From: Rhodopseudomonas palustris
GTDB taxonomy: Bacteria; Pseudomonadota; Alphaproteobacteria; Rhizobiales; Xanthobacteraceae
Reading direction: 5' to 3'
DNA length: 64,000 bases
NCBI RefSeq assembly: GCF_003591005.1
Contig: NZ_QYYD01000026.1
Coordinates: 1 to 64,000, forward strand
This document shows positions 34,250 to 42,113 of this stretch, in pieces (position 1 is the first letter of the stretch; every line of letters begins with the position of its first letter). Both the position numbers and the translations under genes were made by a program. Below the pieces are notes generated by a model that searched no databases, was not told where the DNA came from, and saw only the letters and a list, made by a program, of their open reading frames with translations.

Positions 34250-37200
34250 ATGAATCTAGATCGTACCCGCAATGCGCGACCTGCGTTCATTTCGCAGACA
34301 TCGACGTGGCGGCCGGCCTACCTTCCAGTCTCCGCTTGGCTTGAGCACGGAGCTTTCGGTTTTTGGCTCGTTGAGGCGACTTCGCCGCGGCTGGTCGTCG
34401 AACTGGGAACTGATTTCGGTTTCTCGTATCTGACCTTCTGCCAGGCGATCAAAGGGCTCAATCTCGGCGCGAGAGCTTTCGCGGTCGATACCTGGCAGGG
34501 AGATTTTCACGCAGGGTTTTACGGGGAGGAGGTCTTCCAGACCCTCAAGCAGGCCCACGACCAGGACTATCGCGGCTTCTCGACGCTGTTACGAATGACC
34601 TTCGACGAAGCGGTCGACAAGTTTGCCGATGGCAGCATTGATCTGCTGCACATCGATGGGCGGCACCTCTACGACGATGTCCGTCATGACTTCAACACCT
34701 GGTTGCCGAAGCTCTCCGATCGCGCCGTGGTGCTGTTCCACGACACCAACGTCAGAGAACGGGACTTTGGAGTTTTCCGGTTCTGGGAAGAAATCACATC
34801 CGCCTACCCTTCGTTCGAGTTCTTTCACGGGCATGGATTGGGCGTTCTCGCTGTCGGTCCGAACCAGCCCGACGGCATGCGCGCGCTGCTGGAAGCCGAC
34901 GAAACGGAGCGAAACCTCATCCGATCCGTTTATGCTTATCTCGGCAGCGTCATCAACGACCGGTATGCTCTGCAATCCGAGCGTAGCGTGTACCAGCAAG
35001 AGAAGGGCAAGTTCGAGCGCACCATCGCCGAGCAGCACCAGGTGATACAGCGGCTGGAGGAGGACGCTCAGCAACAGCTTCAGTTGCATCAGCAGCAGCT
35101 GCAATTGCATCAGCAGGAACTGCAATTGCATGAGCGGCAGTTTCAGATGCAGCTGACCGAATCGATCGAGCGGGAGGCCGAGCTGACCGAACGCCTGGCG
35201 AAGCAGGCCGCCGAGCTCGCCGATACGAGGCATCGGCTGGCCATGGAAGCCGGTCGGATCCATGAGGTGTTCTCCAGCAGCTCATGGTGGCTGACATCGC
35301 CGCTACGAAGTGCCGCAAGCTGGGCTCGGCGAAAGCGCGGACGGCCCCAATTGCTGCGGACAGCGAACGATATCCTCGCGATCGGGAAACCGGAGGCGAG
35401 CGGCGCCCGCCACATCGTGCTGTACTCCGGCGAGCCGGAAACTCCGGGCCACATGTACCGCGTGGCGAGATTTGCCAGCGCTGCCGAGGTGCTCGGTTGT
35501 AAAACGACAATCGTGACCGACGACGCCCATCTGGTCGACGCGCCGCCCGGGGACGTGCTTTTTGTCTGGCGCGCGCGTTCGAGCGAAAGACTCGCTCGAG
35601 CGGCAGCCGAGGCGCGGGCGCGTGACGCGAGCATCCTGTTCGACGTGGACGATCTGATGATCGAGCCGGAGATCGTCAGCGTCGAAACGATCGACGGCAT
35701 CCGCAGCCAAGGCATTTCGGAAGCCTCCGTGGTTTCGCACTTCGGGCAAGTGCGTGACGCGTTCCTGGAGTGCGACTTCGGCGTTGCTCCGACGTCCTAC
35801 CTGGCCGAACGGATGCGCCGCTATCAGAAGCCAGCCGTCGTTCTGCCGAACGGATTCGACGAGGGCACGCTGAAACGATCGCGCCGCAGCGTCCGCCTGC
35901 GGGGTGCCCAAGCCGGCGACGGTCTGCTGCGCATCGGCTACGCCGCTGGAACGCGCACGCATCAGCGCGATTTCGGGGTCGCGGTCGGCGCACTGTCGCG
36001 GATCCTGCGCGAGCGTGACGACGTGCGGCTGGTGATGTTCTGCGTCAATCAAGATCCGATCGTTCGGCCCCACGAGTTCCCGGAGCTGTCCGGCCTGGAA
36101 GACCGGATCGAATGGAGGGAGGCCGTTGGTCTCGCCGATCTGCCCGAAGAGATTGCGCGATTCGACATCAACATCGTGCCGCTCGAGGCGGGCAACACGT
36201 TCTGTGAGGCGAAGAGCGAACTGAAATACTTCGAGGCCGCCTTGGTTTCCGTGCCGACGATTGCGAGCCCGACCAACGTGTATGCGTCTGCGATTCGCGA
36301 AGGGGTCACCGGCTTTCTGGCGGCGACCGAAGACGAATGGTACGCCAAGATCTCGCGCTTGCTCGACGACGAGGCGCTTCGCGCCGCGATGGCGCGCGAT
36401 GCCTTTCATGACGCGCTTTGGAAGTACGGACCGGAGCGGCGCATCGAACTGGTCAGTGAAATTCTGGATCGGGCGGATCTGAAGCAGCAGTCGCGGCCTG
36501 CTCATGGAATTCGACTGCGCGACGAGATGGCCTCGCGTCGACCGGAGATTCCCGACCACAGGATTGTGTTCAAGCGCGACGAGCTGAAGGAAGCAGAGGT
36601 TACGGTGGTCATCCCACTGTACAATTACGCCCGCTATATCGAGCATGCGCTCGAGTCGGTCGGCCGCCAGACGCTCGGGCCGATCGATCTCGTGGTGGTC
36701 GATGATCGATCGACCGACCAGTCCCAAGCCGTCGCCGCAAGCTGGTTGGAAAAGAACGCCAAGCGTTTCAACCGAACCCTTCTGATCGAGAACAACGAGA
36801 ACTCCGGATTGGCGAGATCACGCAACGTCGGCTTTGCGAATTCCGAGACGGCTTTCGTGCTGCCGCTCGATGCCGACAACGAATTGCTGCCGGATTGCGC
36901 GACGAAGTGTCTTGAGAAGTTGAGGCACTCACGCGGGGCCTTCGCGTTTCCCGAGATCGCGATGTTCGGAGAGAGCGAAGGCGTCTTCAATCAGGGCCCA
37001 TTCCTGGCCGAGCGCCTCGTCGGCGGCAATTTCATCGACGCCATGGCGCTGGTGCGGAAGGCTGCCTGGTGCGGTGTCGGTGGGTACGACCACATTCAGT
37101 ACGGGTGGGAAGACTATGACTTCTGGTGCAAGCTGGTCGAGCTTGGGTTGATCGGCGTCGCGGTCCCGGAGGTGTTGGCTCGCTACCGGGTCCATGGCCA

Positions 37201-37297
37201 GTCGATGCTGAAGACGCAGACAGACGTCGCGAGGAACAAAGCGCTGGTTGTGGCGGAGCTGGAGCGGCGCCATCCCTGGCTGAAGATCGCCCAGTAA
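34250..37297 (+). CDS. Methyltransferase / coiled coil / two-glycosyltransferase fusion
   Basis: 1015 residues from the ATG at 34250 (after AAGGAAGACAGTCG). Residues about 45-230 are a Methyltransf_24-like SAM domain (LVVELGTDFGFSYLTF, DLLHIDGRHLYDDVRHDF, AVVLFHDTNVRERDFGVF). Residues about 255-370 are a Gln/Leu/Glu-rich coiled coil, ending in SSSWWLTSPLR, a motif common before glycosyltransferase modules in bacterial glycan loci. About 385-770 is a GT-B/GT4-like domain (LFDVDDLMIEPE, GYAAGTRTHQRDF, NIVPLEAGNTFCEAKSELKY). About 780-1010 is a GT2 domain (EVTVVIPLYNYARYIEHAL, VVVDDRSTDQS, LPLDADNELL, YGWEDYDFWCKLVELG). One chain could thus add, extend and methylate a glycan, a chain-length capping design known from O-antigen synthesis. 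Confidence 0.88.
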   Translation: MNLDRTRNARPAFISQTSTWRPAYLPVSAWLEHGAFGFWLVEATSPRLVVELGTDFGFSYLTFCQAIKGLNLGARAFAVDTWQGDFHAGFYGEEVFQTLKQAHDQDYRGFSTLLRMTFDEAVDKFADGSIDLLHIDGRHLYDDVRHDFNTWLPKLSDRAVVLFHDTNVRERDFGVFRFWEEITSAYPSFEFFHGHGLGVLAVGPNQPDGMRALLEADETERNLIRSVYAYLGSVINDRYALQSERSVYQQEKGKFERTIAEQHQVIQRLEEDAQQQLQLHQQQLQLHQQELQLHERQFQMQLTESIEREAELTERLAKQAAELADTRHRLAMEAGRIHEVFSSSSWWLTSPLRSAASWARRKRGRPQLLRTANDILAIGKPEASGARHIVLYSGEPETPGHMYRVARFASAAEVLGCKTTIVTDDAHLVDAPPGDVLFVWRARSSERLARAAAEARARDASILFDVDDLMIEPEIVSVETIDGIRSQGISEASVVSHFGQVRDAFLECDFGVAPTSYLAERMRRYQKPAVVLPNGFDEGTLKRSRRSVRLRGAQAGDGLLRIGYAAGTRTHQRDFGVAVGALSRILRERDDVRLVMFCVNQDPIVRPHEFPELSGLEDRIEWREAVGLADLPEEIARFDINIVPLEAGNTFCEAKSELKYFEAALVSVPTIASPTNVYASAIREGVTGFLAATEDEWYAKISRLLDDEALRAAMARDAFHDALWKYGPERRIELVSEILDRADLKQQSRPAHGIRLRDEMASRRPEIPDHRIVFKRDELKEAEVTVVIPLYNYARYIEHALESVGRQTLGPIDLVVVDDRSTDQSQAVAASWLEKNAKRFNRTLLIENNENSGLARSRNVGFANSETAFVLPLDADNELLPDCATKCLEKLRHSRGAFAFPEIAMFGESEGVFNQGPFLAERLVGGNFIDAMALVRKAAWCGVGGYDHIQYGWEDYDFWCKLVELGLIGVAVPEVLARYRVHGQSMLKTQTDVARNKALVVAELERRHPWLKIAQ
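35072..35155 (+). repeat. 21-base in-frame tandem repeat encoding coiled-coil heptads
   Basis: Three clear and one decayed unit of 21 bases encode QQLQLHQ, QQLQLHQ, QELQLHE and RQFQMQL. The DNA period equals one coiled-coil heptad, so copy-number changes would keep frame and lengthen the rod between the methyltransferase and glycosyltransferase parts. Confidence 0.75.
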
Positions 37298-37590
37298 TTG
37301 CTCGCGTTCGTTCAGATTGTGATCGCGAACAGCAACGGCGGCTCGCGCATAGGCCCGGATGGTGGCTCAGAGAATCGACCCGGAGGCACGACGGTTGGGG
37401 CTGATAGATCCGCTGCGGCTTCATCGCCTGCCCGGACGTGGCTGTCTACGGTTGTGGAACCGCGATATCGCGACCATACTTTAGCCTGTGTCGCGGCCGA
37501 GTCAGTTATAGGGTTTCGAACCCCTCGGAAATCGGAGCGGCAAGGCGTAGCTTGGAGACGCCCTCCGCTTGGTCCCATGCGAGAATTGAA

Positions 37591-38247
37591 ATGAAGAAAA
37601 TTCTGAACGTCGGATCTGGATCAGGACCCGCTCAACGGCTGAGTCCGCTCATCGAAGGAGACCGGTGGGAAGAGGTTCGTTTCGATATCGATCCGGAGGT
37701 CAAGCCGCACGTTCAGGGGTCGATCTCCGATCTGTCGTCGTTCTTCGGAGAGAACTCGTTCGACGGTGTTTGGTCGTCGCACGTGCTGGAACATCTCTAC
37801 GCCCACGAGGTCTTTCCAGCCTTGAGCCATTTCCATCACATTCTGCGGCCGACCGGATTTGCGATCATTCTGTGCCCGGATCTCACTGCCGTGGCGAAGT
37901 TCATCGTCGAGAAGGGTATGACGACGGTCGCGTATAATTCACCCGCGGGTCCGATCCGGCCGCTGGATATGCTGTATGGGCATTCGCGGGCGATTGAAAA
38001 TGGACGGCTCGCCATGGCGCACCGAACCGGCTTTACGGCGCAGCGGCTCGGGAACCTGCTCAGGATGGCAGGGTTCGACAAGATTCTGGTTCGGGCGGCC
38101 CATTTCGAACTTCGGGCGCTGGCGCTGATGCCGGAGGCCGACTCCGAGGCGATCAGCAAGGAGCTCGCCCCTCTCAAATTCGATTTCGAGGCAACGGGCT
38201 CATCGGCCGGACGCGAACTGGAAGACTCGGCGACCGGGCGGGCGTAG
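37591..38247 (+). CDS. SAM-dependent methyltransferase-like protein
   Basis: 218 residues from the ATG at 37591. MKKILNVGSGSGPAQRLSP is a motif I variant, followed by EVRFDIDPEVKPHVQGS for SAM ribose binding, FDGVWSSHVLEHLYAHEV and LRPTGFAIILCPDL. The HVLEHL form is typical of methyltransferases in glycan clusters. The frame extends upstream to 37438 without family character; the 293-base gap 37298-37590 otherwise shows nothing. It is the last gene before the secretion genes and is followed by a hairpin. Confidence 0.85.
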   Translation: MKKILNVGSGSGPAQRLSPLIEGDRWEEVRFDIDPEVKPHVQGSISDLSSFFGENSFDGVWSSHVLEHLYAHEVFPALSHFHHILRPTGFAIILCPDLTAVAKFIVEKGMTTVAYNSPAGPIRPLDMLYGHSRAIENGRLAMAHRTGFTAQRLGNLLRMAGFDKILVRAAHFELRALALMPEADSEAISKELAPLKFDFEATGSSAGRELEDSATGRA

Positions 38248-38295
38248 TTCGCAAGGTCGTAGCAGGCTCGGCGGCGATCATGCCCGATGGCGGCG

Positions 38296-38319
38296 GCGCC
38301 CGCTGTTAGGAGCGGGCGC
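38296..38319 (+). terminator. Hairpin after the methyltransferase gene
   Basis: GCGCCCGCT-GTTAGG-AGCGGGCGC, a nine-base perfect stem with a six-base loop, then TAAGTAG. It separates the glycosyltransferase part from the secretion part of the cluster. Confidence 0.5.
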
Positions 38320-38423
38320 TAAGTAGCGCGGCTTTGGTGCAGGTCGGGACCGTTGATCCTCGCGCAGCGATCATTCTTTGACCGACCGCGATGCCTGTCG
38401 CGGCCGCTCGATTTGCAAGGGCA

Positions 38424-38452
38424 TTCCCGCGGGCGGAGTATTCTGCTATAAT
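38424..38452 (+). promoter_or_regulatory. Candidate promoter for the secretion genes
   Basis: A perfect TATAAT at 38447-38452 in an AT-rich stretch, with TTCCCG 17 bases upstream as a poor -35. It lies 70 bases before the ABC transporter start and after a hairpin, so the secretion genes may have their own transcript. Confidence 0.35.
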
Positions 38453-38521
38453 ACCGTCGACGTAATCTATTGGTTAGATGACGTTTTTTTAGGCTGCTCG
38501 CAGTGGTGAGGAACTATTCAG

Positions 38522-40768
38522 ATGACCAAGCCGGTTGCGCTCGATCGAGAAGATGACGTTGGTTTGGAAGTCGAGCAGCTCTCGTCCGGCCTGAAAGCTC
38601 TGGTGATCGTGGCCAAGCATCACGGCCTCCACCTCACCGTATCCCAGCTGATTCACGATAATGTGCTCGACGGCAGCGAGGTGTCTGCCGCGCAGATCGT
38701 CCGTTGCGCCGAAAATTCGGGAATGCGGTCCAAGGCCGTCAAGCTCGATTGGTATGATCTGCAAGGCGCGACGAAGACGTTCCCCCTGATCGTGTCGCTG
38801 CAGGACGGCACCAAGATGGTGCTGCTCCGCCTCGATGGCGACGAGAACAATCCGCGCGTCGTGCTGCAGGACCCCACCCTGGAGGAAGACTCCCTGCTGG
38901 TGATCGACCGGATCCGGTTCGAGCAGGTTTGGACCGGCGAGGTCGTGCTCGCCAAGCGGGACTACGAGATTTCCGACGAAACCCAGCCGTTCAGCCTGGG
39001 GATGATCACGGCGCTGGTGTTCCGTGAGAGGCGGATCGTTCGGGACGTCGCCATCGCAGCGTTAGCGCTCGGCTTCCTGGGCCTTGCGCCGATCATGTTC
39101 TGGCGCTTGCTGATGGACAAGGTCATCTTCTATCAGGCCTTCAGTACGTTTGCGGTTCTCTGCATTGCGATGGCAGTCGCGATCGTGTTCGAGACCTTGT
39201 TCTTCGTGCTGCGGCAATTTTTGGTCCACCAGCTGACCGCCCGGATAGACGTCAAGCTGTCGACCTACATCTTCGAGAAAGTGCTCAGTCTTCCGATCGA
39301 TTTCTTCGAGCGAACGCAAGTCGGTCTGGTCGCGCGAGACATGCGGGAGGTCTTCCGCATTCGTTCGTTCCTGGTCGGACAACTGTTCGGCGCCCTTCTC
39401 GACTCGACCACCCTGATCTTCTTCATCCCGGTGATGTTCTTCTTCAGTCCCCTGATGACGTTCATCGTTCTGGGATTTGTCGGGTTGATCGTGATCTGGC
39501 TGATCGTGATGCTGCCGTACTATCGAAAGCGGTCCTCGGCTGTGATCGCGGCGGAAGGTGCTCAAGGCGCCTTCATGGTACAGAGCCTCAATGGCATCCG
39601 AACGATCAAGTCGCTGGCCCTGGACTCCCGGCAGAAGCACATGTGGGACGTGCATGTCGCCCGCGTTGCGCGGGCCAGGCTTGCGGAAGGGCTAGCGGCT
39701 GTCTCGATCCAGTCCGTGGTTCGCCCACTGGAGCGGCTGGCGGTCAGCGGATCACTCGCCGTGGGCGTCTACATGGCGATTTCGACAACGGACACCTGGT
39801 ATGTCGGCGCCCTGTTCGCCTTCTTGTTGCTGTCGCATCGTGTTGCGGCTCCGTTGATGCAGATGGCGCAACTCGTCAACCAGCTGGACGAAGCGCGTTC
39901 CGCGCTCGGCATCGTCGGTAAGCTCGTCAATCAGCCGCCCGAAGAAGGGCGCTCCGGGCATGGTGTTCGCACGCCTCTGAGCGGCCATGTCGAATTTTCC
40001 AACGTCGTCTTCAAGTACAAGGGCGCGGTCTCACCGGCGCTGAACGATGTCTCGTTCGAGATTCCGACCGGAACCACCATGGGGGTGATGGGGAAGAGCG
40101 GATCGGGCAAGACCACGATCACCCGGTTGATCCAGCGTCTGCACTCCGACTACAGCGGATTGATCAAGATCGACGGCATCGACGTCCGCGAATACGACGT
40201 CGATCATCTCCGCCGAAACGTCGGCGTGGTTTTGCAGGAAAACTTCCTGTTCACCGGGACCATTCGGGACAACATCGCAGCGGCCAAGCCGGACGCCACC
40301 TTCGACGAGGTTGTCAACGCGGCCCGTCTGGCGGGCGCCGAAGAGTTCATCGACAAGCTGCCACGAGGCTACGAGACCTACATTTTCGAAGGATCGCCCA
40401 ACTTGTCCGGGGGCCAGCGTCAGCGTATCGCCATCGCCCGGGCGCTGATCGTCGATCCTCCCATCCTCATTTTGGACGAGGCGACCAGCGCGCTCGATGC
40501 CGAAAGCGAGGCGATCGTGAACGCGAACATCTCCCGCATTGCGAGCGGCCGGACGTTGATCATCATCTCGCATCGGCTGTCGTCGCTGGTGAAAGCCGAC
40601 GCCATTCTGGTGCTCAATCGAGGCGCGATCGACGACATCGGGCGTCACGACGAGTTGCTGGCGCGAAACGACATCTACTCTGGCCTCTGGCATCAGCAGA
40701 ACAGCCACGCGATCAGCAGTCCGACGCGGACGCGCAGCAGCAGCGGAGGACCCGCCCTTGTCTCGTAG
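38522..40768 (+). CDS. Type I secretion ABC transporter with degenerate C39 domain
   Basis: 748 residues, HlyB-like. Residues 15-145 match a C39 peptidase-like domain, but the position of the catalytic Cys is occupied otherwise (SSGLKALVIVAKHHG) and the His region reads TKMVLLRLDGD, so it is a non-cleaving C39-like domain that should only dock substrate. Six membrane segments lie about 165-440. The ATPase has Walker A GKSGSGKTT near 523, signature LSGGQRQR near 627, and Walker B ILILDEATSALD near 650. It pairs with the downstream HlyD protein and most likely exports the RTX protein at 26632-27747. Confidence 0.93.
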   Translation: MTKPVALDREDDVGLEVEQLSSGLKALVIVAKHHGLHLTVSQLIHDNVLDGSEVSAAQIVRCAENSGMRSKAVKLDWYDLQGATKTFPLIVSLQDGTKMVLLRLDGDENNPRVVLQDPTLEEDSLLVIDRIRFEQVWTGEVVLAKRDYEISDETQPFSLGMITALVFRERRIVRDVAIAALALGFLGLAPIMFWRLLMDKVIFYQAFSTFAVLCIAMAVAIVFETLFFVLRQFLVHQLTARIDVKLSTYIFEKVLSLPIDFFERTQVGLVARDMREVFRIRSFLVGQLFGALLDSTTLIFFIPVMFFFSPLMTFIVLGFVGLIVIWLIVMLPYYRKRSSAVIAAEGAQGAFMVQSLNGIRTIKSLALDSRQKHMWDVHVARVARARLAEGLAAVSIQSVVRPLERLAVSGSLAVGVYMAISTTDTWYVGALFAFLLLSHRVAAPLMQMAQLVNQLDEARSALGIVGKLVNQPPEEGRSGHGVRTPLSGHVEFSNVVFKYKGAVSPALNDVSFEIPTGTTMGVMGKSGSGKTTITRLIQRLHSDYSGLIKIDGIDVREYDVDHLRRNVGVVLQENFLFTGTIRDNIAAAKPDATFDEVVNAARLAGAEEFIDKLPRGYETYIFEGSPNLSGGQRQRIAIARALIVDPPILILDEATSALDAESEAIVNANISRIASGRTLIIISHRLSSLVKADAILVLNRGAIDDIGRHDELLARNDIYSGLWHQQNSHAISSPTRTRSSSGGPALVS

Positions 40769-42113
40769 CCCTTCCGCTGCCGCAGCTACTGTCCGGCAGT
40801 TTCAGTCCGAAACGGACTCGATCCGCGAAGCACCGGAACCGCTGATTGCCCGCGCGACCTTGTGGGTGTTGTTCTCTCTGCTGGTCGCAACGATTGCGAT
40901 ACTGTTTCTGACGTCGCTCGATCGGGTGGTTTCGAGCGCCGGCGGCACCATCGTTCCGGTCGACCAGTCGATCAGCGTCGTGCAGGCGCTCAATCCGTCG
41001 ATCATCAAGTCGATCAATGTGAGGGAGGGTGAAGAGGTCAAGGGTGGGCAGTTGCTTGCGACGCTGGACTCGACCTTCACCTCCGCCGACCTGCTTCAAT
41101 TCAAGAAGCAGGTCGCAAGCTTGCAGGCGCAACTCACTCGGGACAAAGCCGAACTGAGTGGCGGCCCGCTGGAGTTTCCACGGCAGGATGATCCCGACTT
41201 CGCGGCCTACGCCACGGTTCAAAAGGCGTTGTACGATCAACGAAACGCGCAATACGCCGCGCAGGTGGCGAGCTTCGATTCGAAGATCGGGCAAATGCAG
41301 GCCACGATCGACAAGCTGCGGAAGGAGGATCAGCGCTACACGCAGCGGGACGACGTGCTGAAGAAGATCGAGGACATGCGGTCGTCGCTGGCCGAAAGCG
41401 GCAGCGGCTCGAAATTGAATCTCTACCTTTCACAAGATGCGCGCCTGGAAATTCAGAGACAGATCGATTTCACCCACAACAGCCTGATCGAGGCCGAGAA
41501 CCAGCTCAAGTCGCTCGAGGCCGACCGACGCGCATTCATCGAACAATGGCGCAGCAAGCTGAGCGAAGACCTGGTGAGCACGCAAAGCCTGCTCGACACG
41601 GCAAGCGCTTCATATGAAAAAGCGTTGCGGAATCAGGATCTGGTGAGGTTGACCGCCGACGAGCCGTCGGTGGTACTCACTCTTGCAAAATTGTCGGTAG
41701 GCTCGGTGCTGAAACAAGGCGATGCGCTGATCACGATGATGCCGCTGCGCACCAAGCTCGATGCTGAAATCAAGATCCTCTCTCGTGATGTCGGCTTTGT
41801 CAGGCCAGGTGACAGTTGCACCCTGAAGATCGACGCTTTCCGCTACATCGAGCACGGGACAGCGGAGGGCAAGCTGCGTTGGATCAGCGGAGGCGCCTTC
41901 ACGACGGACGACAACGGCCAGCCGGTTGATGCTTACTACAAGGCGCGTTGTTCCGTCGATGCCATGAACTTCCGCAACGTGCCGGCGAACTTCAAACTCA
42001 TTCCCGGAATGACACTGTCGGCCCACATCAATGTCGGCAAGCGATCGGTCGCCATGTATGTGATCGGCGATATGATGCGCGGGCTTGGCCAGGCGATGCG
42101 CGAACCGCAATGA
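40758..42113 (+). CDS. HlyD-family type I secretion membrane fusion protein
   Basis: 451 residues from a TTG at 40758 that follows a strong GCGGAGGA ribosome site and overlaps the ABC gene by 11 bases. One membrane segment lies at about 32-55 (ATLWVLFSLLVATIAILFL). SSAGGTIVPVDQSISVVQ and NVREGEEVKGGQLLATLD form the lipoyl-like half, residues about 120-290 are a long coiled-coil hairpin, and the return half carries RLTADEPSVVLTLAKLSVGS and the C-terminal beta-barrel. It bridges the ABC transporter to an outer-membrane channel, which is not encoded in this window. Confidence 0.93.
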   Translation: MSRSPSAAAATVRQFQSETDSIREAPEPLIARATLWVLFSLLVATIAILFLTSLDRVVSSAGGTIVPVDQSISVVQALNPSIIKSINVREGEEVKGGQLLATLDSTFTSADLLQFKKQVASLQAQLTRDKAELSGGPLEFPRQDDPDFAAYATVQKALYDQRNAQYAAQVASFDSKIGQMQATIDKLRKEDQRYTQRDDVLKKIEDMRSSLAESGSGSKLNLYLSQDARLEIQRQIDFTHNSLIEAENQLKSLEADRRAFIEQWRSKLSEDLVSTQSLLDTASASYEKALRNQDLVRLTADEPSVVLTLAKLSVGSVLKQGDALITMMPLRTKLDAEIKILSRDVGFVRPGDSCTLKIDAFRYIEHGTAEGKLRWISGGAFTTDDNGQPVDAYYKARCSVDAMNFRNVPANFKLIPGMTLSAHINVGKRSVAMYVIGDMMRGLGQAMREPQ

